Notes under the pieces: model-generated
Seen by the model: the letters and a program-made list of their open reading frames with translations, nothing else
What the model was told of the DNA's origin: nothing
Databases searched by the model: none
Program-made: the position numbers and the translations under genes
Assembly: GCF_002803845.1 (NCBI RefSeq)
Contig: NZ_CP024985.1
Span: 496,001 to 560,000 of the forward strand
Length of the DNA stretch: 64,000 bases
Direction of reading: 5' to 3'
Source: Streptomyces lavendulae subsp. lavendulae
GTDB lineage: Bacteria; Actinomycetota; Actinomycetes; Streptomycetales; Streptomycetaceae
Shown here: positions 34,098 to 43,458 of the stretch, in pieces
Layout of the letters: every line of letters starts with the position of its first letter
Numbering within the stretch: the first letter of the stretch is position 1

Positions 34098-34949
34098 ATG
34101 GACAACCGCCACGTTCTGGTCGTCGGCATCGACGGCGTACGGCTCGACCTGCTGCCGGAGCTGGACACCCCCCATCTCGACGAAGTGGCCCGCGCGGGCT
34201 TCCTGGCGCCCGTCGAGATCGACGACGCCACGCCGACCATGTCCGGTCCGTGCTGGACCACCGTCGTGACCGGGGTCGGCGTCGCCAAACACGGGGTGTG
34301 GGGCAACCGGCTCGACGGCAACCGGCTGGACGTCTTCCCCGACTTCACCACCCGCCTGGCCCTCGAATGCGGACGGCGCACCTTCGCCGTCGGCGGCTGG
34401 GCACCCCTGTTCCTCGCCCGACAGGGCGGGCCGCTCTTCACCGCCCCCAGCCGGCTGAGTTTCATCGCCCCCCGCGAGGACACCCCCGCGGCCTGGGAGG
34501 AGGCCGACGAGGCGGTGGCGGCCGAGGCCGCCCGCGTACTGGGCTCCGGGGAGGAGCTCCACGCCTCCTTCGTCTACCTCGGCGCCGTCGACGAGACCGC
34601 CCACTTCCTCGGCTGCGGCCAGGAGTACCGCCGCTCGATCGAGACGGCGGACCGCCGCCTGGGACGGATCGTCGAGGCCGTGCGCGAGCGCCCCGGCCGC
34701 GCCGGGGAGCGGTGGACGTTCATCGTGGTCACCGACCACGGCCACCGCGAGGAGGGGGGCCACGGAGGCCGCAGCGAGCGGGAGCGCACCGCCTGGGTGG
34801 CCGCGTGCGGCCCCGGCCTGCCGGCCGTCCCGGCCGGCGCGACCGTGCCGGCGGTCCGGCACGCCGACGTCGCCGCGCACGTCTACGCCGCGCTCGGCAT
34901 CGTCCAGGATCCCCACTGGACCCTGGACGGCGCCGCGTTCACCGCCTGA
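34098..34949 (+). CDS. Alkaline-phosphatase-superfamily phosphodiesterase
   Basis: A 283-residue protein with the type I phosphodiesterase / nucleotide pyrophosphatase layout. VLVVGIDGVRLDLL gives the first metal Asp, DATPTMSGPCWTTVVTGV the nucleophile Thr region, LGAVDETAHFLG an Asp/His pair and VVTDHGHREEGGHG the last metal ligands. It has no signal peptide and is shorter than eukaryotic ENPP proteins. It probably forms a transcript with the GH36 gene. It might hydrolyse nucleotide sugars or glycosyl phosphodiesters; this is inferred from position only. Confidence 0.85.
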   Translation: MDNRHVLVVGIDGVRLDLLPELDTPHLDEVARAGFLAPVEIDDATPTMSGPCWTTVVTGVGVAKHGVWGNRLDGNRLDVFPDFTTRLALECGRRTFAVGGWAPLFLARQGGPLFTAPSRLSFIAPREDTPAAWEEADEAVAAEAARVLGSGEELHASFVYLGAVDETAHFLGCGQEYRRSIETADRRLGRIVEAVRERPGRAGERWTFIVVTDHGHREEGGHGGRSERERTAWVAACGPGLPAVPAGATVPAVRHADVAAHVYAALGIVQDPHWTLDGAAFTA

Positions 34950-34995
34950 CCACCGTCGGCTCCACGGCCCTCGCGGCCCGCCCCGGTCCGGTGGC

Positions 34996-36195
34996 CTACC
35001 GCGTCCCGCCGCCGGGTGCGAGGCGGCGGGCCCCGGCCGACGGGGTCGCGGCGAACAGGCGCGGGGGGCGGTGGCCGGCCGCTTCGAAGGCGGCCGTGAC
35101 GGCCCCGCCCACCGCGTCCTCCCGCTCCGCCTCCACCAGCGCGATGACGGAGCCGCCGAAGCCGCCCCCCGTCATCCGGGCGCCGAGCGCCCCGGCGTCC
35201 AGCGCGGCGCTCACGGCGAGGTCGGTCTCCGGGCACGAGACCCGGTAGTCGTCCCGCAGCGAGGCGTGTCCCGCGGTGAGGATCGGGCCGAGGGCCGCCG
35301 GATCGCCCTCCCGCAGCCGGGAGACGGCCTCCGTGACCCGGGCGTTCTCGGTCACCACGTGGCGCACCAGGGGCGCGAGTTCCGTCGGCAGGGCCTCCAC
35401 GGCCTCGGGCAGTCCCCCGGCGTCCAGGTCGCGCAGGGCGGGCAGCCCGAGCAGCGCGGCCGCGCGTTCACAGCCCGCGCGCAGGGCGGCGTACGCCCCG
35501 TCGCCGAGGTCGTGGGCGACCCGGGTGTCCATCACCAGCAGCCCCAGCCCCCGGCCCCGGAGGTCGAGCGGGACCTGCCGGTGGTCCTGCGGGGTACGGG
35601 CGTCGAGATGGAGGGCGGCCTCGGCGGTGCAGCAGACCGAGGCCATCTGGTCCATGATCCCGCAGGGGACGCCCGCGAAGGCGTTCTCCGCGCGCTGGGC
35701 GGTCCGGGCGAGTTCGGGCCCGGACAGCCCCAGCCCGTGCAGCGCGTCGTAGGCGACGGCGACCGCGCACTCCAGCGCCGCCGAGGAGGAGAGGCCGGCG
35801 CCGGTGGGCACCGTGCTGTCGAAGTGCAGGTCCGCTCCCCCGACGGCGTGGCCCGCCTCCGTGAGCGCCCAGACCACTCCGGCCGGGTACGCGGCCCAGC
35901 CGGTCACCGCGCCCGGGGCCAGTGCGGCCACGGCCAGTTCGACGGTCCGCCCCCCGCCCTGCGCGCTGTGCAGCCGCAGCCGTCCGTCCGTACGCGCCCG
36001 GGCGGCGAGCAGGGTGTTCTGCGGGAGGGCGATGGGCAGGGCGAACCCGTCGTTGTAGTCGGTGTGTTCACCGATGAGGTTCACCCGCCCCGGCGCCGCC
36101 CAGACCCCGTCCGGGGGCCCTCCGTAGAGCCTCGCGAAGGCGTCCGCGACACCGTCGGCCCGGCTGTCCTCGTCCCACCGGTCGCCACGGTTCAC
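34996..36195 (-). CDS. galK: Galactokinase
   Basis: A 399-residue GHMP kinase with the galactokinase signature PGRVNLIGEHTDYNDGFALP near residue 35, the ATP-binding loop VPTGAGLSSSAALE, and GARMTGGGFGGSVIAL near the C-terminus. It phosphorylates galactose at C1 with ATP. The GTG start overlaps the galT stop by 4 bp (GTGA), so the two are translated together. It is convergent with the phosphodiesterase gene, with 46 bp between the stops. Confidence 0.97.
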   Translation of the reverse strand: MNRGDRWDEDSRADGVADAFARLYGGPPDGVWAAPGRVNLIGEHTDYNDGFALPIALPQNTLLAARARTDGRLRLHSAQGGGRTVELAVAALAPGAVTGWAAYPAGVVWALTEAGHAVGGADLHFDSTVPTGAGLSSSAALECAVAVAYDALHGLGLSGPELARTAQRAENAFAGVPCGIMDQMASVCCTAEAALHLDARTPQDHRQVPLDLRGRGLGLLVMDTRVAHDLGDGAYAALRAGCERAAALLGLPALRDLDAGGLPEAVEALPTELAPLVRHVVTENARVTEAVSRLREGDPAALGPILTAGHASLRDDYRVSCPETDLAVSAALDAGALGARMTGGGFGGSVIALVEAEREDAVGGAVTAAFEAAGHRPPRLFAATPSAGARRLAPGGGTR

Positions 36196-37241
36196 GCCAG
36201 GGCCTCCCGCAGTCGTCGCGCGGCCTCCTCGGGGGCCACGTCGTTGATGAAGGCCTCCGTCCCGGACTCCGTCCCGGCGAGGAACTTGAGCTTGTCGGGG
36301 GTCCGCCGCACGGTGAACAGCTCCAGGTGCAGGGCCAGTTCCTCGCCCCCGGTGCGCGGGGCCTGGTGCCAGGCCGAGATGTACGGGGTGGGGGCCGGTC
36401 CCTGCGGCCGCCCCGGTACGGGGAACAGCCGGTCGAACCGGCGCAGCAGGTCCAGGTAGAGCTCCGGGAACTCGGCCCGCTCGGCCTCGTTGAGGCGGGT
36501 CAGATCGGGGACCCGGCGGTGCGGGTGGAGGTGGACCTCGTACGGCCAGCGGGCGGCGTAGGGCACGAAGGCGGTCCAGTGCTCCCCGGCCGTCACCACC
36601 CGGTCGGTGGCGGCGCGGGCGTCCGACAGCAGGTCCTCGAAGAGGTTGCGTCCGGTGGCGGCGCGGTGTGCGGTCGCGGCGGCCGTCATCTTGGCGGTGC
36701 GGGGCGTGACGAAGGGGAAGGCGTAGATCTGGCCGTGCGGGTGGGCGAGGGTCACCCCGATCTCGGCCCCCCGGTTCTCGAAGCAGTACACCTGCTCCAC
36801 TCCCGGGAGGGCCGAGAGCTCCGCGGTGCGGTCGGTCCACGCGTCCAGGACCAGGCGGGCGGCGGCCGGGGTGAGGTCGGCGAAACCGGCCGCGTGCTCC
36901 GGGGTGAAGCACACCACCTCGCAGCGTCCGGTCCCGCCCGCCAGGGAGGGGAAGCGGTTCTCGAAGACGGCCACCTCGTAGTCGGCGGCCGGGATCTCGC
37001 TGAGCCGGCCGTCCCGCGAGGGGCAGAGCGGGCATTCGCCGGCGGGCGGGTGGTAGGTGCGGTCCTGGCGGTGGGAGGCGATGGTGATCCAGTCGCCGGT
37101 CGCCGCGTCCCGCCTCAGTTGCGGGTGACTGCTCACCCGGTCCAGCGGGCGCAGATCGGGCGCGTCGCGCACGGCGCCTTCGTCGGTGTCGAAGTAGATC
37201 AGTTCGCGGCCGTCCGCGAGTTTCGCGAGAGTCTTCTTCAC
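36192..37241 (-). CDS. galT: Galactose-1-phosphate uridylyltransferase
   Basis: A 349-residue protein with zinc-binding CPLCPS, FENRGAEIGVTLAHPHGQIYAFPF (HPH active site with the uridylylated His), and the C-terminal HLHPHRRVPDL and HLELFTVRRT stretches. It converts galactose-1-phosphate and UDP-glucose to glucose-1-phosphate and UDP-galactose. The GTG start stands 6 bp after a -10 hexamer, so the message is likely leaderless. galE, normally third in Streptomyces gal operons, is absent from this window. Confidence 0.97.
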   Translation of the reverse strand: MKKTLAKLADGRELIYFDTDEGAVRDAPDLRPLDRVSSHPQLRRDAATGDWITIASHRQDRTYHPPAGECPLCPSRDGRLSEIPAADYEVAVFENRFPSLAGGTGRCEVVCFTPEHAAGFADLTPAAARLVLDAWTDRTAELSALPGVEQVYCFENRGAEIGVTLAHPHGQIYAFPFVTPRTAKMTAAATAHRAATGRNLFEDLLSDARAATDRVVTAGEHWTAFVPYAARWPYEVHLHPHRRVPDLTRLNEAERAEFPELYLDLLRRFDRLFPVPGRPQGPAPTPYISAWHQAPRTGGEELALHLELFTVRRTPDKLKFLAGTESGTEAFINDVAPEEAARRLREALA

Positions 37242-37247
37242 CCGCCA

Positions 37248-37275
37248 AGACTAAACAGATTCCAAAGCAAATCAA
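37248..37275 (-). promoter_or_regulatory. Promoter of galTK
   Basis: Minus-strand TTGATT (37275-37270), 16-bp spacer and TAGTCT (37253-37248) match the vegetative consensus. The GTG of galT begins 6 bp further on. Confidence 0.6.
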
Positions 37276-37351
37276 CAGTTCTGTGCGGCGAACTCTACTG
37301 AATCCAACACCGCTCGCTGTCGCCCTGTTGCTTTCCGGCCGGAACGCCGGG

Positions 37352-38365
37352 TCAGGCTCCGGGAGGGGGCTCCGCGGGCGCCGGCCCGGTGGTCGCCCGG
37401 ATGACCAGCTCGGGGTCGAACAGCAGCTCCCCCGTCGGCACGTCCCTGTTGCTCACCAGCGCCAGTACGCTGCGGCCCACCTCCAGCGCCAGCCGGTCGG
37501 CGGGCTGGCGCACCGTGGTCAGGGGCGGGTCCGTGAACTCGGTGATGGCCGAGCCGTCGTAGCCCACCACCGATACGTCCCCGGGCACCGAACGTCCCTG
37601 CCGCCGCACGCCCCGGATCGCCCCGAGGGCCATGTAGTCGCTGGCGGCGACGATCGCGGTGGCGCCCAGGGCCAGCAGCGGGCCGACGGCGGCCTGGCCG
37701 CCCTCCACCGTGTAGGACTGCCGGATGACCCAGCGCTGCGGGTCCTCGATGCCCCGCCTGGCCATGGCGTCCAGGAAGCCGCGCACCCGGCGGTCGGCGG
37801 GCTGGTTGCCGGCCGGTCCCGAGGCCATCCCGATCCGGCGGTGGCCCAGCCGGTGGAGGTGGTCGACGGCCAGTTCGGCGGCGAGGGCGTCGTCGGTGGA
37901 GAAGACCGGGGTGGGCACCCCGTCCGCGAACTCGCCGTTGATCCCGACGTAGGGGACGCGGCGCTGGCGCAGCAGTTCGTACGTCTCGGTGTCGGCGCCG
38001 TCGACGGTGTTGGACGCGGACAGGAACACCACGGCCGCGACCCCCTTGTCCACGAGCGCGGAGATGAAGTCCCGCTCCTGTACCCCGCCGGGGAAGGCGG
38101 GGCACAGGATCGTCTTGAGTCCGTGCGGGGCGAGGGCCGACTCGATGCGCTCGGCGACATCGGCGAAGAACGGGTTGGAGACGAACTCGGTGATCACCGC
38201 GACCAGTTGGCCCTGGACCTGCCGCTCGTACCCGAGCTCCGTCATGGCCTGCTCGACCGCGTCCCGGGTCTTCTTCGACACGCCCTGGCGTCGGTTGATC
38301 ACCCGGCTGACGGTCGCCTCGCTGACCTGAGCGCGTGCTGCGACCTCGGTGATCCCGACCTTCAT
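37352..38365 (-). CDS. LacI-family transcriptional regulator
   Basis: A 337-residue protein. The N-terminal helix-turn-helix ITEVAARAQVSEATVSRVINRRQGVSKKTRDAV is followed by the hinge and a periplasmic-binding-protein-like domain (PFFADVAERIESALAPHGLKTILC, then DDALAAELAVDHLHRLGHRRIGMASGP). The ATG has GGAAGGAC upstream and overlaps the stop of the alpha-galactosidase gene (ATGA). It is the last gene of the second importer operon, a typical autoregulated arrangement. Candidate operators are at 43313-43377 in the promoter region of that operon. Confidence 0.94.
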   Translation of the reverse strand: MKVGITEVAARAQVSEATVSRVINRRQGVSKKTRDAVEQAMTELGYERQVQGQLVAVITEFVSNPFFADVAERIESALAPHGLKTILCPAFPGGVQERDFISALVDKGVAAVVFLSASNTVDGADTETYELLRQRRVPYVGINGEFADGVPTPVFSTDDALAAELAVDHLHRLGHRRIGMASGPAGNQPADRRVRGFLDAMARRGIEDPQRWVIRQSYTVEGGQAAVGPLLALGATAIVAASDYMALGAIRGVRRQGRSVPGDVSVVGYDGSAITEFTDPPLTTVRQPADRLALEVGRSVLALVSNRDVPTGELLFDPELVIRATTGPAPAEPPPGA

Positions 38366-40146
38366 CGCGGTCCTTCCGTGATCGTGAGCGATGCCATACC
38401 GCCGCGCGGCACGGCCAGCGAGCGCGCTCCCTCCGGCAGATACGTCGGCGGGTCGTCCATGATACGGCCGTCGGGCCCGTGGACCACGCCCCGCACCCGG
38501 CCCCCTGCGCCCAGTACCTCGACCATCACCCGGTCCCGGTCCGAGCCGTTGACCACGTGGAAGTGCCGGTACGCGGAGAGGTCCAGCGGGACGACCCGGT
38601 CGCCGTGGACGCTCAGCAGGCAGTGCTCCCCGGAGCCCGCCCGCACCAGCGGGTACAGCTCGTCGGGCCGGCCCGGTTCCACCTCCCCGTCGAGCAGCAG
38701 CTCCCGGTGCTGCCGCCACCGCCCCAGCCAGAAGCCGATCGCCTCCCGGTGCGCGGCGGGCACCCGGTCCAGGCGTACGGAGATCTGCGGCACCGAGTGC
38801 AGGGCCCCGATCAGCTGCCGGGCCACCGTGGTCACGGGCGCGTCGGCCGACCACAGGAGCATGTCGGAGTGGACGGCCCCGCCGACGGCGAGCAGTGCCG
38901 TGTCCAGGGTGCGGACCCGGTTGGCGGTGGCGTCGGCCGGGCAGTCGAAGGAGCGCAGCATGTTGCCGAAGGGGGCCATGCCGGGTCCGGTGTAGGGCTG
39001 GCGCAGTTCCAGCAGTACGCCCGGCCGGACGGATTCCAGGGCCGCGCGCAGCTGCGCCAGCAGGGTCACCATGGCGCGGCCGACGTCCCCCGCGCCGTCG
39101 CCCGCGTACACCATGGCCTGGTCGAGGAAGTCGAGCTTCAGTCCGTCGAGCCCGTGGGCGCGGACCAGCCGGACGCAGAGCCCGACGACGTGCTCGCGCA
39201 CCTCGGGGCGGCGGGGGTCGAGCACGTGCGCGCCGGGCACGGTGGCGGGGGCGGGCGCGTACTCCGCCAGGCGGCCGTGGCAGGCGGCCTGGGGGCCGAG
39301 CAGCAGGGGCGCGACCCAGGCGAGGTAGCTCAGTCCGTGGGCGCGGACCCGGGCGACGTGGCCCGCGAAGTCGGGGAACTTGGCCCGGTCGGGCTCCCAG
39401 TCCCCGCAGCCGGCGTAGCCGCGCCCGTGGCCCAGTTCCTGCCAGCCGTCGTCGAGGATCAGCGCTCCGCAGCCGAGTCCGGAGGCCAGTGCGGCCTGGG
39501 TTTCGACGGCGGCCGCGTCGACGTCCTGGTTGAAGGCGTACCAGGTGGAGTAGACGGGGGTGCGGGCCTCTTCGGGGGCCGGCGGGAGCGGGGTCGCGGC
39601 GGCGAACCAGGCGCGCAGGGCCCGCATGGCCCGTGCCACCGAGGGTGAGCGGGGGACGAGCAGGATCCGGTGGGCCCGCGGCGAGGCGGGCAGGTGGAGG
39701 TGGACGACGTGGGTGTCGTTCTCCTCGGAGACCCCGAAGCGCAGGGTGGCCTCGGGCACCGGGTCGGCGGCGGCGAAGGTGAGCAGGGTGGCGCCCGTGT
39801 GGTCGTAGAGGCATCCGGCGGCGTGTCCGTCGACCAGCGAGACCCGGGAGCGGCCCTCCCAGTCGGCGAGGAGGGTGCGCCGCCAGCCGCCCTGCGGGTG
39901 CCAGTATCCGGCGGCGTCGCCGAGGGGCACGGAGAAGCGGATCTCGACGGGGGCGCCGTCGGCCCGTACCTCCAGCACGCGCAGGCCCCCGGGGAGTTCG
40001 CCGAGGGTCCAGCGGGGGTCGGTGCCGGGGGCGTGGGCGAGTACGGCGATCGCGACCCCGTCGAGCAGCGGCTCGTCCCGGGCGGGGGTCAGTCCCGCCG
40101 TGGTCACGGCCCCGGAGCCGTCGGACGGGGCGGTGGTGGTGTGCAC
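38362..40146 (-). CDS. GH36-type alpha-galactosidase / clan GH-D glycosidase
   Basis: A 594-residue protein. The GTG at 40146 has GAAGGAG 6 bp upstream and lies 2 bp after the permease stop. The barrel region has YSTWYAFNQDVDAAAV, CGALILDDGWQELG, GLKLDFLDQAM (nucleophile Asp in KLDF) and LLELRQPYTGPGM. The sequence is far from the first alpha-galactosidase and closer to the raffinose-synthase/stachyose-like branch of GH36. It is cytoplasmic. The acid/base residue cannot be assigned confidently by eye. Co-location with an importer implies hydrolysis of the imported alpha-galactoside. Confidence 0.85.
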   Translation of the reverse strand: MHTTTAPSDGSGAVTTAGLTPARDEPLLDGVAIAVLAHAPGTDPRWTLGELPGGLRVLEVRADGAPVEIRFSVPLGDAAGYWHPQGGWRRTLLADWEGRSRVSLVDGHAAGCLYDHTGATLLTFAAADPVPEATLRFGVSEENDTHVVHLHLPASPRAHRILLVPRSPSVARAMRALRAWFAAATPLPPAPEEARTPVYSTWYAFNQDVDAAAVETQAALASGLGCGALILDDGWQELGHGRGYAGCGDWEPDRAKFPDFAGHVARVRAHGLSYLAWVAPLLLGPQAACHGRLAEYAPAPATVPGAHVLDPRRPEVREHVVGLCVRLVRAHGLDGLKLDFLDQAMVYAGDGAGDVGRAMVTLLAQLRAALESVRPGVLLELRQPYTGPGMAPFGNMLRSFDCPADATANRVRTLDTALLAVGGAVHSDMLLWSADAPVTTVARQLIGALHSVPQISVRLDRVPAAHREAIGFWLGRWRQHRELLLDGEVEPGRPDELYPLVRAGSGEHCLLSVHGDRVVPLDLSAYRHFHVVNGSDRDRVMVEVLGAGGRVRGVVHGPDGRIMDDPPTYLPEGARSLAVPRGGMASLTITEGPR

Positions 40147-40148
40147 GG

Positions 40149-40979
40149 TCACTCCTTCACGGCGCCGGCGAGCAGGCCGGACACGAAGTGGCGCTGCAGC
40201 GCCAGGAACACGAGGGCCATCGGGATCGCCGCGGCGGCCGTTCCGGCGAGGATCGCGCCGTAGTCGGTTTCGTCGAGGCCCTGCAGGGATGCCAGGGCCA
40301 CGGGGATGGTGAACGTGGCGCTGTCGCGCAGGACGATGAGCGGCCAGATGAAGTCGTTCCACTGGTAGAGGAAGAGGAAGATCGCCAGGGCGGCCAGCGC
40401 CGGTTTCATGGGCGGGAGGACCACTTTCCGGAACAGCCGCAGTTCGCCGCAGCCGTCCATGCGCCCCGAGTCGAGGAGTTCGTCGGGGAGCGCGGCCATG
40501 GACTGGCGCATGAGGAAGATGCCGAAGGGCAGGGCCAGGTTGGGCATGATCACGGCCTGGTAGGTGCCCAGCCACCGGAGCTCGGCCATCATCTGGAAGA
40601 GCGGTACGAGGGTGACCTGGGCGGGGACCACGAGCCCGAGCATGAGCAGTGCGAACAGGGCCTCGCGGCCGCGGAAGCGGTACTTGGCGAAGCCGTACCC
40701 GGCCAGGGTGCAGACGGCTCCCGCGCACAGGGTGTAGATCACCGCGATGAGCAGGGAGTTGAGGACGACCCGGCCGAACCGCGCGGTGTCCTGAAGGCTG
40801 TGCAGGTTGGCCGCCAGGTGGCCGCCGGGCAGCAGCGGCGGCGGGCTGCCGAAGATCTCCCCCGAGCTGTGCGTGGCCCCGACGACGAGCCAGTAGAAGG
40901 GGATCAGGACGGCGGCGAGGACGATGGCGAGTCCGGAGGTGAGCAGGATGCTCCTGCCGCGGTGGCGGGCGGCGGTCAT
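40149..40979 (-). CDS. Carbohydrate ABC transporter permease (MalG type)
   Basis: A 276-residue six-span permease with the EAA loop LLDSGRMDGCGELRLFRKVVLPPMKPALAALA. The ATG overlaps the stop of the MalF-type gene (ATGA). It is the second CUT1 permease set in the window, clearly diverged from the one at 27345-28190. Confidence 0.93.
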   Translation of the reverse strand: MTAARHRGRSILLTSGLAIVLAAVLIPFYWLVVGATHSSGEIFGSPPPLLPGGHLAANLHSLQDTARFGRVVLNSLLIAVIYTLCAGAVCTLAGYGFAKYRFRGREALFALLMLGLVVPAQVTLVPLFQMMAELRWLGTYQAVIMPNLALPFGIFLMRQSMAALPDELLDSGRMDGCGELRLFRKVVLPPMKPALAALAIFLFLYQWNDFIWPLIVLRDSATFTIPVALASLQGLDETDYGAILAGTAAAAIPMALVFLALQRHFVSGLLAGAVKE

Positions 40980-41899
40980 GACTTCTCCCCCAGGAGACGG
41001 AACTGGATCACGCCGAGGATGCCGATGAGGACGGCCAGGGCGTAGGCGATGGCGGAGGCGTATCCGAAGTCGAAGTACTTGAAGGCGTTCTGGTACAGGT
41101 ACACGCCGATGGTCAGGGTGGCGTTGTCCGGGCCGCCCCCGGTGAGCACGTAGGGCTCGTCGAAGATCTGCAGGGTGCCGATGGTGGAGAGCACCGTGGT
41201 GAGCAGCAGCGCGGGGCGCAGGCCCGGCAGGGTGACGTGGCGGAAGGAGGTCCAGGCACCGGCTCCGTCCACGGCCGCCGCGTCGTAGAGCTCGGCGGGG
41301 ACGGACTGCAGGCGGGCGAGCAGGATCACGGCGTTGTATCCGGTGTAGTGCCAGGTGAGCGCGAGGCCGAGGGAGACCTTCGCCCACAGGGGGTCGGTCA
41401 GCCACGGCACCGGGTCCAGTCCGGTGAGCCCCAGCAGCCAGTTGACGAGGCCGTATTCCTTGCCCAGCAGGATGGAGAAGACGATCCCGTACGCGACCAG
41501 ACCGGTGACCATGGGCAGGAAGAAGCCCAGCCGGAACAGCGCGCGGCCGCGCAGCAGGGTGGAGTTCAGGGCCACGGCGAGGCCGGTGGCGAGGGCCAGC
41601 ATGACCGGCACCTGGACGACGAGGATCACCGCGGTGTTCCTCAGGGCGGTCCAGAACAGCGAATCGTGCATCAGGCGCGTGTAGTTGTCGGCGCCGACGA
41701 ACCGCTCGGTCCCGCCGACGCTCTTGTGCAGGCTGATCACGAAGGACCGGCCGATGGGGTAGATCTTGAAGACGGCGAAGAGGAGCAGCGCGGGCAGGAC
41801 GAAGAGGTACGGTGCCACGCGCCGGCGCGGCCGGGGCCGCGGGGCCGTCCCCCGCCGGGCGACGGCCCGGCGTTCGCCGCCGGTGAGGGTGACGGTCAT
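40976..41899 (-). CDS. Carbohydrate ABC transporter permease (MalF type)
   Basis: A 307-residue protein. A basic N-terminal tail (RPRPRRRVAPYLFVLPALLLF) is followed by six spans and the EAA loop YDAAAVDGAGAWTSFRHVTLPGLRPAL. Its start overlaps the end of the binding-protein gene by 4 bp, so the four genes from binding protein to alpha-galactosidase are translationally linked. Like the first importer, it lacks a dedicated ATPase gene. Confidence 0.93.
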   Translation of the reverse strand: MTVTLTGGERRAVARRGTAPRPRPRRRVAPYLFVLPALLLFAVFKIYPIGRSFVISLHKSVGGTERFVGADNYTRLMHDSLFWTALRNTAVILVVQVPVMLALATGLAVALNSTLLRGRALFRLGFFLPMVTGLVAYGIVFSILLGKEYGLVNWLLGLTGLDPVPWLTDPLWAKVSLGLALTWHYTGYNAVILLARLQSVPAELYDAAAVDGAGAWTSFRHVTLPGLRPALLLTTVLSTIGTLQIFDEPYVLTGGGPDNATLTIGVYLYQNAFKYFDFGYASAIAYALAVLIGILGVIQFRLLGEKS

Positions 41900-43242
41900 C
41901 GGGAGACCTTGCGTCCGGTCTGCCGGCCGAGCTGGTCGGCCGCCTCCTTGAGCACCTTCGCCGGGTCGGCGCCCGCGAGCAGCACCTTGGACTGGGCATC
42001 GGTGACGAGCTTGAGGGCGCGGGCGTAGTCGGCGGTGTAGTTGAAGGCGGACGAGGGGGCCTTGAGGGCCTCCAGGAAGACCTCGCCCTTCTTCTCACCG
42101 CCGAAGAAGGGCGACGGCTCGTGGAAGACCGCGTCGTCGTACGCCTTCATCAGGGCGGGGGCGATGCCCTTGCCCTTGTAGATCTGCACCTGGGAGGCCG
42201 GACGGGTGAGGACGAACTCGACGAAGGACCAGGCCGCGGCCTGGTGCTTGCTGGAGCCCGAGACGGCGAGGTGGGTGGAGTTGACGGTGGCCGCGGTGGA
42301 GCCGCCCCGGCGGACGGCCGGGGGAAGCCTGACCTTCCACTTCCCCGCTTCCTCGGGGACCTGTTCCTGGATGATGCCGCCGAACCAGGTGGGCATGGGC
42401 AGGACGGCCGCGGTCCCCTGCTTCAGGGAGCTCATCAGGGTGTTCCAGCCTCCCGCGAGATCGCTGACCAGGCCGGCGTCGTTCATCGTCTTGATGAGGG
42501 TCATGGCCTTCACGGCTTCCGGGGAGTCGAGCGTGATCTCGCCGGAGAGGCTGAAGTAGAAGGAGCCCTGCAGTTGGAGCAGCATCTGGAAGAAGTTGGC
42601 GGCGTCGGCCTGTGAGGCGGGCTTGTCGATGCCCAGCAGGTGGGCGCCGGTCTTCTGCTTGATCTCCTTGCCGGCCTCGATGGTCTCCTCCCAGGTCTGG
42701 AGGGCGCCGGCGTCCACCCCGGCCTTCTCGAAGAGGTCGGCGCGGTAGTAGAAGCCCGCCGAGTTCGCCTCCCACGGCAGGGCGTTGACGCGCTTGCCGT
42801 CGGGGGAGACCGTCTGCCACATGCCCTGGGCGAAGGCATCCCGGTAGGCGTTCGCGCCCAGCGGGCCGAGGTCGGCGAGGCCGCCGGGGAACTTCTCCAC
42901 GTAGCCCGGCAGGTAGTCGACGCCGATGTGCAGGACGTCGGCGAGGCCCTGGCCGTGGGCGGCGAGGCCGGTGGTTATCTTGTCCCAGATCGCCGGGTTG
43001 CCGATGTCCTCGACCGTGACCTCGATCCCGGGGTACTTCTTGTTGAACTCGGGGACGAGGGCCTTCATTTCGGCGGCCGGGCCCTGCCAGGACCAGACCG
43101 AGATCCTGGCCTCGTCCTTGTTTCCGGCGGCCCCGTCCTGACCCGTGGCGCCCGTTCCGGAACAGCCGGTCAGGCCGGTCAGCCCGGCCCCCGCGGCGAC
43201 CGCGCCGCCGATCCGCAGCACTCTCCGACGTTCCAGTTCCAT
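41896..43242 (-). CDS. Sugar-binding lipoprotein of second ABC importer
   Basis: A 448-residue solute-binding protein from the ATG at 43242. The N-terminus MELERRRVLRIGG gives a possible Tat motif, and the lipobox LTGC puts the lipidated Cys at about residue 27. The mature part follows the CUT1 pattern (ARISVWSWQGPAAEMKALVPEFNKKYPGIEVTVEDIGNPAIWDKI, DVLHIGVDYLPGY). It is the first gene of an operon with two permeases, an alpha-galactosidase and the LacI regulator, so its ligand is probably an alpha-galactoside. Confidence 0.93.
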   Translation of the reverse strand: MELERRRVLRIGGAVAAGAGLTGLTGCSGTGATGQDGAAGNKDEARISVWSWQGPAAEMKALVPEFNKKYPGIEVTVEDIGNPAIWDKITTGLAAHGQGLADVLHIGVDYLPGYVEKFPGGLADLGPLGANAYRDAFAQGMWQTVSPDGKRVNALPWEANSAGFYYRADLFEKAGVDAGALQTWEETIEAGKEIKQKTGAHLLGIDKPASQADAANFFQMLLQLQGSFYFSLSGEITLDSPEAVKAMTLIKTMNDAGLVSDLAGGWNTLMSSLKQGTAAVLPMPTWFGGIIQEQVPEEAGKWKVRLPPAVRRGGSTAATVNSTHLAVSGSSKHQAAAWSFVEFVLTRPASQVQIYKGKGIAPALMKAYDDAVFHEPSPFFGGEKKGEVFLEALKAPSSAFNYTADYARALKLVTDAQSKVLLAGADPAKVLKEAADQLGRQTGRKVSR

Positions 43243-43312
43243 GCCTGACCCACCCCTTGCTCGCACCGTTGCGGAAGCCGATGGGCCAGGACTGTAACGA
43301 GGCGCCTCCCGG

Positions 43313-43401
43313 CTTGCAAGAGATCGATGAAATCTTTCAGTCCGATCAGGCAGGCAGTTTTGACAAGTTCATTGCAAACCTTCAGAGGAGGTTGCTAGCG
43401 T
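43313..43401. promoter_or_regulatory. Divergent promoter region with LacI-like operator motifs
   Basis: Between the binding-protein gene and the divergent secreted-protein gene lie cttgcaag (43313-43320, perfect palindrome), tgaaatctttca (43328-43339, imperfect palindrome) and ttgcaa (43372-43377). These resemble half-sites of LacI-family operators. For the plus strand, ttgcaa, 18 bp and TAGCGT (43396-43401) can form a promoter. The block is AT-richer than its surroundings. Confidence 0.5.
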
Positions 43402-43458
43402 GCCGCCCGCCCCGCGCCGTGCAGACCGGCCGGCCCCACCACAACCCGGGAGAACCCG

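Noticed and set aside
31748..34483. N-terminal extension of the ROK gene to make a 1298-residue protein
   Set aside because: The extension is antisense to the GH36 gene and has no domain; the ROK helix-turn-helix starts right after the GTG at 31747.
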